A stretch of 11,876 nucleotides of DNA, from NCBI GenBank assembly GCA_008501575.1, contig QQUO01000346.1, positions 1-11,876 of the forward strand, in the 5' to 3' direction. Shown in pieces: positions 1 to 6,745 of this stretch (the stretch's first letter is position 1; the number at the start of each line of letters is the position of its first letter). Under the pieces are notes generated by a model. The model was not told where the DNA came from. It was given only the letters and a program-made list of their open reading frames with translations, and did not search any database. The DNA is from Pseudomonadota bacterium. Its GTDB lineage: Bacteria; Pseudomonadota; Gammaproteobacteria; Xanthomonadales; Marinicellaceae. The translations under genes were made by a program, and so were the position numbers.

Positions 1-12
1 ACCCAATCAGCA

Positions 13-1599
13 ATGGCTATTGGCATCAACAAGCCTGCAAAAACTGGGTGGCAGTCAATTAATGACCATTTTGACATGAATTTTGATCGTTTTATTGCCC
101 ATGCTCTGGACTCTCACAGTAGTCAGCATTTACATAGTTTGCGTGCCTATTTAGAGGCGTTGGCACAGGATAAGCATTTATTGCAGGTTAATGAACCGAT
201 CGATTTAAAGCACGAATTAACGGCCATTAGTCACCGCAGCTTATGTGAACAGGGTCCGGCCTTACAGTTTAATCAGTTTAAAAGTGGCCAGAACATACCG
301 GTCATTGCAAACTTGTTCGGTACCGAAGCACGCGTACTCAAGGCCCTTGGCGTGCATGATAAAACCCAGCTGAAAAAATTAGGTCAACAACTGGCCTATT
401 TACAATCGCCGGAACTCCCAACCAATCTTCAACAGGGCCAGGGGCTCATAAAAAACCTTAAGCGACTCAGTTACGTCAATCCAAGGATGGTTGAACAAGC
501 CCCATGTCAAAACCGGACACTCAAAGGCACTGATGTGGATTTAAGTGTATTGCCCTTACCCACCTGCTGGCCGGAAGATATCAGTGAATTACTGACATTT
601 GGCCTGGTTATTACCCAAGGACCTCGTCAGAAACGTCAAAACATGGGCATTTACCGCCAGCAACCAATCGCCAAAAATAAATTGATAATGCGCTGGCTGG
701 CACACCGGGGCGGTGCCACCGATTTTTCAGATTTTAAACTGTCAAATCCGGGGCAGCGTTTTCCGGTGGCGGTGGTCATTGGTGCCGACCCGATTACCAC
801 CTTAGCAGCGGTGGCGCCGATTCCCGACACCTTGAGCGAATACCATTTTGCCGGTTTACTGAGGGGCGCCAAAACCCAAGTGACACCCGGTGTCATTCAC
901 AAACACTTAATGATTCCTGCCCAGGCAGAAATTGTTTTAGAAGGCTTTATCGAACCGGACGAAACAGCCGCTGAAGGACCTTTTGGTGATCACACCGGTT
1001 TTTATAATTCGGTCGATAATTTCCCGGTGTTTACGGTGGAAGCCATGAGTTTCCGGGATAATCCTCTGTATCACACCAGTTACATGGGACATCCGGGACA
1101 AGACGAACCTTCGGTGATGGCCTCGGTTTTAAATGAATTGTTTATACCGCTATTACAAAATCAGTTTCCGGAAATTGTCGATTTTTACTTACCACCGGCG
1201 GCCTGTTCCTATCGCCTGGCAGTGGTCAGTATACGCAAACAATACCCCGGCCACGCGAAACGTTTGATGATGGGTATATGGTCATTTCTGCGCCAATTTA
1301 GTTACACCAAATACATTATTATTACTGATGATGATGTCAATATCCGCGATTGGTCTGAAGTTATTTGGGCCCTCAGCACCCGGGCCGATCCCGCCCGCGA
1401 CAGTGTAGTGATGGATCGAACCCCGGTGGATTATTTGGATTTCTCCAGTCCTGAAAGCCGATTAGGTGGTAAGCTGGGTTTAGATGCCACCCATAAATGG
1501 CCGGCAGAGACGCAACGCACCTGGGGACGGCCAATCAAACATTCAGCTCAGTTTAAACAGCATATAGAAGAATTATGGACACAAATCAAAAACAATTAG
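13..1599 (+). CDS. ubiD: UbiD-family prenylated-FMN decarboxylase (4-hydroxy-3-polyprenylbenzoate decarboxylase); start uncertain
   Basis: Removes the carboxyl group from 4-hydroxy-3-polyprenylbenzoate in ubiquinone synthesis, using the prenylated FMN made by UbiX. Strong similarity to E. coli UbiD, as I remember that sequence, runs from about residue 42 to the end: TCWPEDISE (184-192), NMGIYRQQ (210-217), HRGG (231-234), LSEYHFAGLLRG (274-285), ETAAEGPFGDHTG (317-329), YSYRLAVV-like and RQFSYTKYIIITDDDVN, and LGLDATHKWPAETQRTWGRP near the end. By family analogy N210, H231 and E276 should bind the metal/prFMN phosphate, and R215 with E317/E321 should be catalytic. About 38 residues precede the point where E. 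coli UbiD begins. The frame is open to the left edge, with no stop in the 12 preceding bases and no clear ribosome site, so the true start may lie elsewhere. The stop overlaps ubiT by 25 bases, which implies co-transcription. The family call is secure; use of this copy in the anaerobic pathway is inferred from the neighbour. Confidence 0.93.
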   Translation: MAIGINKPAKTGWQSINDHFDMNFDRFIAHALDSHSSQHLHSLRAYLEALAQDKHLLQVNEPIDLKHELTAISHRSLCEQGPALQFNQFKSGQNIPVIANLFGTEARVLKALGVHDKTQLKKLGQQLAYLQSPELPTNLQQGQGLIKNLKRLSYVNPRMVEQAPCQNRTLKGTDVDLSVLPLPTCWPEDISELLTFGLVITQGPRQKRQNMGIYRQQPIAKNKLIMRWLAHRGGATDFSDFKLSNPGQRFPVAVVIGADPITTLAAVAPIPDTLSEYHFAGLLRGAKTQVTPGVIHKHLMIPAQAEIVLEGFIEPDETAAEGPFGDHTGFYNSVDNFPVFTVEAMSFRDNPLYHTSYMGHPGQDEPSVMASVLNELFIPLLQNQFPEIVDFYLPPAACSYRLAVVSIRKQYPGHAKRLMMGIWSFLRQFSYTKYIIITDDDVNIRDWSEVIWALSTRADPARDSVVMDRTPVDYLDFSSPESRLGGKLGLDATHKWPAETQRTWGRPIKHSAQFKQHIEELWTQIKNN

Positions 1600-2096
1600 T
1601 CAGTTCACAAAAATCAAACCAGGCACCACAGATGCCTGCACCCCTGGCCTGGCCGATAAAATGGATGCCGGGAGTCATTCAATACCGGCTTATCGAACAA
1701 GCCCTGAATTATTTTTTCAAACAAGCGCTGAATGATGAGGCATTGGCATTTTTACACAATCACATTGTTCATGTGCACATCAAAGATGCTTACATCCGTT
1801 TTGCCTTACAACTGAACAATCAAAAATTAAAAGTATCGGCGATACACGGTACAGCAGATCTTTCATTATCTACAGATGTCTATACCTTATTACAGCTCAT
1901 CGGCCAACAAGAAGATGCCGACGGCTTATTTTTTAGCCGTCGTTTGGACAGTCAGGGTGATACCGAATTGGGGCTCTATGTGAAAAACTTCCTGGCAAGT
2001 CTGGATCCCGATGAGTCCAGGTTATTGGCCATGGGTATGACGATGAGTCAACATATATTACAGCTTATTGATGGAAAAAATAGAATGTTCAGTTGA
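1575..2096 (+). CDS. ubiT: UbiT, SCP2-domain accessory factor of oxygen-independent ubiquinone synthesis
   Basis: UbiT (E. coli YhbT) is a lipid-binding accessory protein needed, with the U32-type proteins UbiU and UbiV, to make ubiquinone without oxygen. The 173-residue protein has the family layout: a basic/proline-rich start, an SCP2-like fold from about residue 45 to 140, and the hallmark FFSRRLDSQGDTELGLYVKN (119-138), nearly identical to the corresponding E. coli segment (FFQRRL...GDTELGLYVKN). The ATG lies inside the end of ubiD, 5 bases after a GAAGAA ribosome site; M20 is an alternative start. ubiU and ubiV are not in the window and could lie to the left. The stop codon TGA falls inside the FNR/Dnr box of the next gene. 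The first 20 residues are Gln/Ser-rich and look unstructured. Family call is firm; the anaerobic role rests on work in E. coli. Confidence 0.9.
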   Translation: MDTNQKQLVSSQKSNQAPQMPAPLAWPIKWMPGVIQYRLIEQALNYFFKQALNDEALAFLHNHIVHVHIKDAYIRFALQLNNQKLKVSAIHGTADLSLSTDVYTLLQLIGQQEDADGLFFSRRLDSQGDTELGLYVKNFLASLDPDESRLLAMGMTMSQHILQLIDGKNRMFS

Positions 2097-2133
2097 TAAA
2101 CATCAATACATAATTGTTTTCATCAGTTACACT
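2093..2133 (+). promoter_or_regulatory. FNR/Anr/Dnr box plus -10 element upstream of the TonB-dependent receptor
   Basis: TTGAT-AAAC-ATCAA at 2093-2106 is a perfect match to the FNR/Dnr consensus TTGAT-N4-ATCAA. A TACACT -10 element lies at 2128-2133, predicting a start of transcription near 2141. The box centre (2099.5) is then about 41.5 bases upstream, the classic activating (class II) position. The box overlaps the ubiT stop codon. The leader to the ATG at 2164 would be only about 23 bases and lacks a clear Shine-Dalgarno. The box is seen directly; activation is inferred from the spacing. Confidence 0.82.
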
Positions 2134-2163
2134 ATGCCGTTTTTATAAATAGACCAATTTGAC

Positions 2164-4338
2164 ATGAACAAATGTGTAATAGCGGCTTGTGTATTCATCC
2201 TGCCGTTTCTCTCTGTAGCTCAAGACAATAAAAATTTAGAAGACCCCCAGGGCACAGAACTCAGCCCTTTAATTGTGGTGGCCTATAAACAAGCCCGGGC
2301 TTTACAGGAAGTGGCTGCCGATGTCAGTGTAATCAGCGCCGAGCACATCCAAAACACCCAAAGTGAAGACATGGCCGCTGCCCTGCGCTATGAAACCAAT
2401 ATTAACATCGAAGATGCCGGTAATCGGTTTGGCACCTCCGGCATTAATATCCGTGGTATTGGCAGTAATCGAGTGGCGGTTGAAGTGGATGGTGTGCCCA
2501 ATGCCAAAGCCTTTGATATTGGCTCCTATTCCTTTGCCACGGCCCAATACCCCGATGTCTCGGTGATCAGTCGAATTGAAGTCTTAAAAGGCCCCGCCTC
2601 CACCCTATACGGAAGCAACGCTTTGGGCGGTATCGTTAGTATCCACACCTGGAACCCCCAGGACCTGGTAGCGGAAGGTGATCATTGGCGTCAATTCAGA
2701 CTCGGTTTTAACGGCCAATACAATGGTCGTCATGGCACCTATACCCATGCCTGGAACGGCAATAAAAATGGCGTCATCTTCAATATTAATCAAAGAGATG
2801 GCAAAGGTATTCAGCGCCCCAGCACTTTGGCAGAAGATCATGCTGATTGGGATCAACAGTCTTTATTTGGCAAATGGGTCACTGATATAGCACCCGGCCA
2901 TCAGTTGGCATTTAACCTGCAAGCCCAGCAGCGTGACCAAATCACCCAAATACATTCTTTTATCGGTGTCGGCCGTTTTGCCAACACCACTGCTTTGACC
3001 GGTGATGACAACAATGAATCGCAAAAACTAAGTGCGACCTATGATTTTATGCTTAATAAATCCTGGGCAGATGATGGATTAATCAGACTTTATCACAGCA
3101 ACACCGAATTTTTGCAAAACACCACAGAACACCGTTTGTCCCGACGTGGTACCCCTTTGCGGCAACAGCGAGAATTTAGTTTTGACCAGACTGCCGTTGG
3201 TATAGAACTTAATTTCACCAAAAAATTTAACACCGGAAATTGGTCACACCGTCTTATTTATGGTGTTGAGATGACCCAATCCGATGTCGCCGAATACCGT
3301 GATGCCCTGGAAACCAACCTGACCACCGGTATCAGCAGCAATGTGTTACTGGGTGAAATCTTTCCATTTCGTGATTTTCCGCTCACTGACATTAAAGAAT
3401 TGGGGCTTTTTATTCATGATGAAATCAACTTAAATGAAAAATGGACACTGATACCTGCGGTGCGCTTTGATCGTTATGATTTAGACCCGACCCGCGACAC
3501 CTTATTTGATAATAATGCCGAAGAAATCGAAGTGGTTCATATTGATGAATCTGATTTTTCGCCGAAATTAGGTTTGTTGTATCAAATTGATGACTACAGC
3601 AGTGTCTATGCCCAGTATGTCCGTGGTTTTCGCGCGCCGCCGGCTGAAGATGTTAATATTGGCTTTAATATTGCACTGTTTAATTACCGTTCAATTCCCA
3701 ATCCTGACTTAAGAAGTGAAACCTCGAACGGCTATGAAGCCGGTTATCGTTTAATTTTGCCCAATCAGCGGTTGACCATCAGGGGTTTTTATAATGAATA
3801 CCAGGACTTAATCGTTTCTCGGGCACCGTTGGGTATCGACCCGCAAAGCCAAGCTTTATTATTCCAATCTCAAAATATTGAAAAAGCCCGAATTCATGGC
3901 TTTGAAATTGATCATCAATGGATTATCAATGAGCAATGGCAGACCCACGCCGCTTTATCGTGGACCGAAGGTGTTAATCAAATCAATGACCAACCCTTAA
4001 ACACGGTTTCACCGCCAAAGGCCGTGCTGTCAGCCCATTGGACCAGCCCCTCTGAAAAATGGCAGATGGGTTTATACGGTCGATTTAGCGCAGCCCAGGA
4101 TGATGTGGATTTAACCCAAGATCGTCTTTTTCAAACACCGGGCTATGCCGTGTTTGACTGGACCAGCAGTTATCGGATTTCACCACAGTCCCAGATACAA
4201 TTTAGTATCAGCAACCTCACCGATAAAACTTATTGGTTGTGGCAACAAGTACGGAACTTCGATGCAGATGACCCCGTTATCAATGCATTAACTCAGTCTT
4301 CACGTTATTCTTCAATATCTTACTCGTATCAATGGTGA
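2164..4338 (+). CDS. TonB-dependent outer-membrane receptor, heme/hemoglobin or siderophore type
   Basis: Energised import of a bulky ligand across the outer membrane, powered by TonB-ExbB-ExbD. The 724-residue protein has a signal peptide (residues 1 to about 19), a TonB-box-like LSPLIVV (33-39), a plug domain (about 45-160) with INIRGIG, VEVDG, IEVLKGPAS and LYGSNALGGIVSI, and a 22-strand-type barrel ending in aromatic YSYQW. FRAPP (489-493) and NPDL (513-516) match the FRAP/NPNL boxes of heme receptors, and NLTDKTYW (684-691) fits the same class. There is no histidine between the two boxes, where HemR-type receptors carry a heme-binding His, so another ligand such as a siderophore is possible. 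It stands alone under an FNR/Dnr-type promoter, immediately before nirS, which suggests supply of iron or heme during denitrification (inference). There is no obvious terminator after it; the 145-base gap to nirS holds the nirS promoter. Confidence 0.88.
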   Translation: MNKCVIAACVFILPFLSVAQDNKNLEDPQGTELSPLIVVAYKQARALQEVAADVSVISAEHIQNTQSEDMAAALRYETNINIEDAGNRFGTSGINIRGIGSNRVAVEVDGVPNAKAFDIGSYSFATAQYPDVSVISRIEVLKGPASTLYGSNALGGIVSIHTWNPQDLVAEGDHWRQFRLGFNGQYNGRHGTYTHAWNGNKNGVIFNINQRDGKGIQRPSTLAEDHADWDQQSLFGKWVTDIAPGHQLAFNLQAQQRDQITQIHSFIGVGRFANTTALTGDDNNESQKLSATYDFMLNKSWADDGLIRLYHSNTEFLQNTTEHRLSRRGTPLRQQREFSFDQTAVGIELNFTKKFNTGNWSHRLIYGVEMTQSDVAEYRDALETNLTTGISSNVLLGEIFPFRDFPLTDIKELGLFIHDEINLNEKWTLIPAVRFDRYDLDPTRDTLFDNNAEEIEVVHIDESDFSPKLGLLYQIDDYSSVYAQYVRGFRAPPAEDVNIGFNIALFNYRSIPNPDLRSETSNGYEAGYRLILPNQRLTIRGFYNEYQDLIVSRAPLGIDPQSQALLFQSQNIEKARIHGFEIDHQWIINEQWQTHAALSWTEGVNQINDQPLNTVSPPKAVLSAHWTSPSEKWQMGLYGRFSAAQDDVDLTQDRLFQTPGYAVFDWTSSYRISPQSQIQFSISNLTDKTYWLWQQVRNFDADDPVINALTQSSRYSSISYSYQW

Positions 4339-4376
4339 CTGGATGGTAAAATAAACGGTTAAAACAATTTACCCAG

Positions 4377-4417
4377 TTGACCTACATCAATGAAGTAATT
4401 GAGCCTAAACGTACAAT
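4377..4417 (+). promoter_or_regulatory. FNR/Anr/Dnr box plus -10 element of the nirS promoter
   Basis: TTGAC-CTAC-ATCAA at 4377-4390 differs from the consensus TTGAT-N4-ATCAA at one base. TACAAT at 4412-4417 is a near-perfect -10, which places transcription start near 4425. The distance from box centre (4383.5) to start is about 41.5 bases, the same class II geometry as the promoter at 2093. Control of nirS by Dnr/Anr-type proteins is established in Pseudomonas. Just downstream, at 4423-4442, there are two short overlapping inverted repeats (GTTGA/TCAAC and AGTGT/ACACT) of unknown meaning. Confidence 0.85.
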
Positions 4418-4471
4418 ACTTGGTTGAACGAGTGTCAACACTTAATTCGGAACAATGATTTTTTTAATATC

Positions 4472-4476
4472 AGGAG
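4472..4476 (+). promoter_or_regulatory. nirS ribosome binding site
   Basis: AGGAG, 7 bases before the ATG at 4484. It is the clearest Shine-Dalgarno in the left half of the window and fixes the nirS start, which gives a proper export signal. The leader from the predicted transcription start is about 60 bases. Confidence 0.8.
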
Positions 4477-4483
4477 TTAAAAC

Positions 4484-6631
4484 ATGATTAAACTAAAGCA
4501 AAGTCTGTTAATCGCTGGTCTGGTCATCGCCTTACCCGCCTGTGCGGACCAAGCCGATAAAGCCACTGACAAAGACCCGTTAGCGGGACATAAGGCGGAA
4601 ATGAATGCCGGTGCCACTGATTTGGCCACGCAAATTGCGGAAGGCGAAAAACTGTACGCCATTCACTGTGTGGCTTGCCACCAACCCGATGGCAAAGGCA
4701 TGGCCGGTGTTTTTCCACCGTTGGCCGAGTCGGACTACTTACTGGCCGATAAAAAACGGGCCATTGGCACCGTTTTACATGGTCAAACCGGCGAAATTAC
4801 CGTAAATGGCGTTAAATACAATGCTGTTATGCCTAATTTGGCCTATTTAAATGATGAACAAATTGCCAATATCCTCACTTATGTAACACACAGTTGGGGT
4901 AATGAAGGCTATCAGGTCAGTGCCGCTGAAGTGGCCAGCCTGCGTGCCGAAGACCAGAAAAAAGAAGTTGAAACAGGTGCACCGGTAACCCATCCAGGTG
5001 GATCTCCGGCAGAAATTAAATACCAAGGCGCACCATCAGGTATTGATCCTGCGGTGACCAAAAAAATGGTTGACTCGCAAGGTCCAGCCATGACAGAAGA
5101 AGAGTTTGAATTTGCCACTAAAACCTATTTTGAGCGTTGTGCCGGTTGTCACGGTGTGTTGCGTAAAGGCGCCACCGGTAAACCATTAACCACAGACATT
5201 ACCCGTGAAAAAGGCAGTGATTACCTGAAAACCCTGATTACCTATGGTTCACCTGCGGGTATGCCTAACTGGGGTAGCTCCGGTGATTTCACCAATGAAG
5301 AGATTGATATCATCGCCCGTTTCTTACAGCATGAGCCACCAGCACCGCCTGAGTGGGGCTTGCCTGAAATGACTGATTCATGGGTTGTTTATGTTAAACC
5401 GGAAGATCGGCCAAAAACCAAACAACATAAATACGATGTCGATAACTTTTTCGCCGTAACTTTGCGTGATGCCGGTCAAATGGCACTTATCGATGGCGAC
5501 TCAAAAGAAATCGTCTCTATTTTGGAAACTGGCTACGCAGTTCATATTACCCGTCCTTCTGCATCCGGTCGTTATGCTTATACCATTGGTCGCGACGCCA
5601 AGATTGACATGATTGATATGTACATGAACCCACCTAAGATTGTGGCAAGCATTAAAATTGGTTTAGAAGCACGTTCTGTGGAAACATCTAAATACAAAGG
5701 TTTTGAAGATAAACTGGCCATTGCCGGTGCCTATTGGCCACCGCAGTATGTGATTATGGACGGTGACACTTTAGAGCCTAAAAAAGTGGTCTCAACCCGT
5801 GGCATGACAGTGGATACTCAGGAATATCACCCTGAACCACGGGTGGCAGCCATTGTTGCTTCCCATAACCACCCTGAGTTTATCGTTAATGTAAAAGAAA
5901 CCGGTAAAATCTTGTTGGTCAACTACAAAGATGTTGAGAACTTATCAGTCACCACCATTGGTGCGGCTCGTTTCTTACATGACGGCGGTTGGGACAGCAC
6001 TAAACGTTATTTCTTAACAGCGGCCAACAATTCAGACCGCATTGCCGTGGTGGATTCTGTGGATCGTAAATTGGTGGCTTTAACTGAAGTAACCAAGATC
6101 CCTCACCCTGGACGTGGTGCCAACATCGATGACCCCAAATACGGTCCGGTGTGGGTTACCAGTGCCTTAGGCAATGACCACATCACTTTCCTGGGCACCG
6201 ATCCTAAAGGTCACCCTGACAATGCCTGGAAAGTTGTGCGAACCTTAAAAGGTCAAGGCGGTGGTTCACTGTTTGTGAAAACCCATCCAAAATCTAAAAA
6301 CCTGTGGGTTGATACCACATTGAATCCTGATCCTGCTAAATCACAAAGCATTGCAGTGTTTGATATCAATGATTTGGAAGCCGGTTATAAGGTGTTACCA
6401 ATTGCTGAATGGGCTGATTTAGGTGAAGGACCAAAACGTGTGGTTCAGCCTGAATACAATAAAGCCGGTGATGAAGTGTGGTTCTCTGTTTGGAACACCA
6501 TGGATGAAAAATCAGCCATCGTGGTTGTTGATGACAAGACCAGAAAACTGAAAAAAGTGATCAATGATGAACGCATTGTCACACCGACTGGTAAATTTAA
6601 TATTTACAACACAGTCAATGACGTTTACTAA
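4484..6631 (+). CDS. nirS: Cytochrome cd1 nitrite reductase NirS with an additional N-terminal cytochrome c domain
   Basis: Periplasmic enzyme that reduces nitrite to nitric oxide in denitrification. At 715 residues it is roughly 120-170 longer than usual. Order: export signal (1 to about 20, ending LPAC); extra cytochrome c domain (about 45-140) with CVACH (62-66) and likely axial M116 in NAVMPNL; linker (141-175); canonical NirS from about 176, with Y180 (equivalent of P. aeruginosa Tyr10), CAGCH (219-223) and axial M260; then the eight-bladed d1 propeller with H354 as d1 ligand and H499 and H541 as the active-site pair. The spacings H223-M260 (37), H223-H354 (131), H354-H499 (145) and H499-H541 (42) equal those of P. 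aeruginosa His51, Met88, His182, His327 and His369. All key residues are thus present. It needs Ccm for both c hemes and a d1 pathway not seen here. Single-gene unit between its own promoter and a terminator. The signal could be lipoprotein type (Cys20) or ordinary type. Confidence 0.97.
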   Translation: MIKLKQSLLIAGLVIALPACADQADKATDKDPLAGHKAEMNAGATDLATQIAEGEKLYAIHCVACHQPDGKGMAGVFPPLAESDYLLADKKRAIGTVLHGQTGEITVNGVKYNAVMPNLAYLNDEQIANILTYVTHSWGNEGYQVSAAEVASLRAEDQKKEVETGAPVTHPGGSPAEIKYQGAPSGIDPAVTKKMVDSQGPAMTEEEFEFATKTYFERCAGCHGVLRKGATGKPLTTDITREKGSDYLKTLITYGSPAGMPNWGSSGDFTNEEIDIIARFLQHEPPAPPEWGLPEMTDSWVVYVKPEDRPKTKQHKYDVDNFFAVTLRDAGQMALIDGDSKEIVSILETGYAVHITRPSASGRYAYTIGRDAKIDMIDMYMNPPKIVASIKIGLEARSVETSKYKGFEDKLAIAGAYWPPQYVIMDGDTLEPKKVVSTRGMTVDTQEYHPEPRVAAIVASHNHPEFIVNVKETGKILLVNYKDVENLSVTTIGAARFLHDGGWDSTKRYFLTAANNSDRIAVVDSVDRKLVALTEVTKIPHPGRGANIDDPKYGPVWVTSALGNDHITFLGTDPKGHPDNAWKVVRTLKGQGGGSLFVKTHPKSKNLWVDTTLNPDPAKSQSIAVFDINDLEAGYKVLPIAEWADLGEGPKRVVQPEYNKAGDEVWFSVWNTMDEKSAIVVVDDKTRKLKKVINDERIVTPTGKFNIYNTVNDVY

Positions 6632-6657
6632 CGCTTAAAACATAAAGCGTAATGCCC

Positions 6658-6689
6658 AGGCGGCCTCTTCGAAGGCCGCCTTTTTTGTT
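6658..6689 (+). terminator. Intrinsic terminator of nirS
   Basis: AGGCGGCCT (6658-6666) pairs perfectly with AGGCCGCCT (6673-6681) around a CTTCGA loop, followed by a run of six T (6681-6686). It lies 27 bases after the nirS stop. A smaller hairpin, ACGCTT/AAGCGT (6631-6650), directly follows the stop codon. Together they isolate nirS from the regulator gene downstream. Confidence 0.93.
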
Positions 6690-6721
6690 ATCACAGAAAT
6701 AAAGGCATTTTGTGATATGAT
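6689..6721 (+). promoter_or_regulatory. Promoter of the Dnr-like gene with an inverted repeat
   Basis: TATGAT (6716-6721), preceded by TG one base upstream (6713-6714), is a good extended -10; no convincing -35 is seen. Inverted repeat TATCACA (6689-6695) and TGTGATA (6711-6717) with a 15-base spacer ends on the -10 element and starts in the tail of the nirS terminator. The half-sites resemble CRP halves but face the wrong way and are too far apart for a CRP site. No FNR/Dnr box is present here. An operator role is a guess. Confidence 0.5.
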
Positions 6722-6745
6722 GCATTTTTTGTAGCAAGTGGACCT

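Noticed and set aside
2302..2890. Several 67-83 codon open frames inside the receptor gene on both strands
   Set aside because: They are shadows of the receptor reading frame, with no ribosome sites or recognisable domains.
4424..4438. TTGA...TCAA at the nirS start as a possible second FNR/Dnr box
   Set aside because: The half-sites are separated by 7 bases instead of 6 and the position, over the transcription start, is wrong for activation.
6692..6715. CRP binding site upstream of the Dnr-like gene
   Set aside because: TCACA and TGTGA occur in the reverse order and with 15 rather than 6 bases between them.
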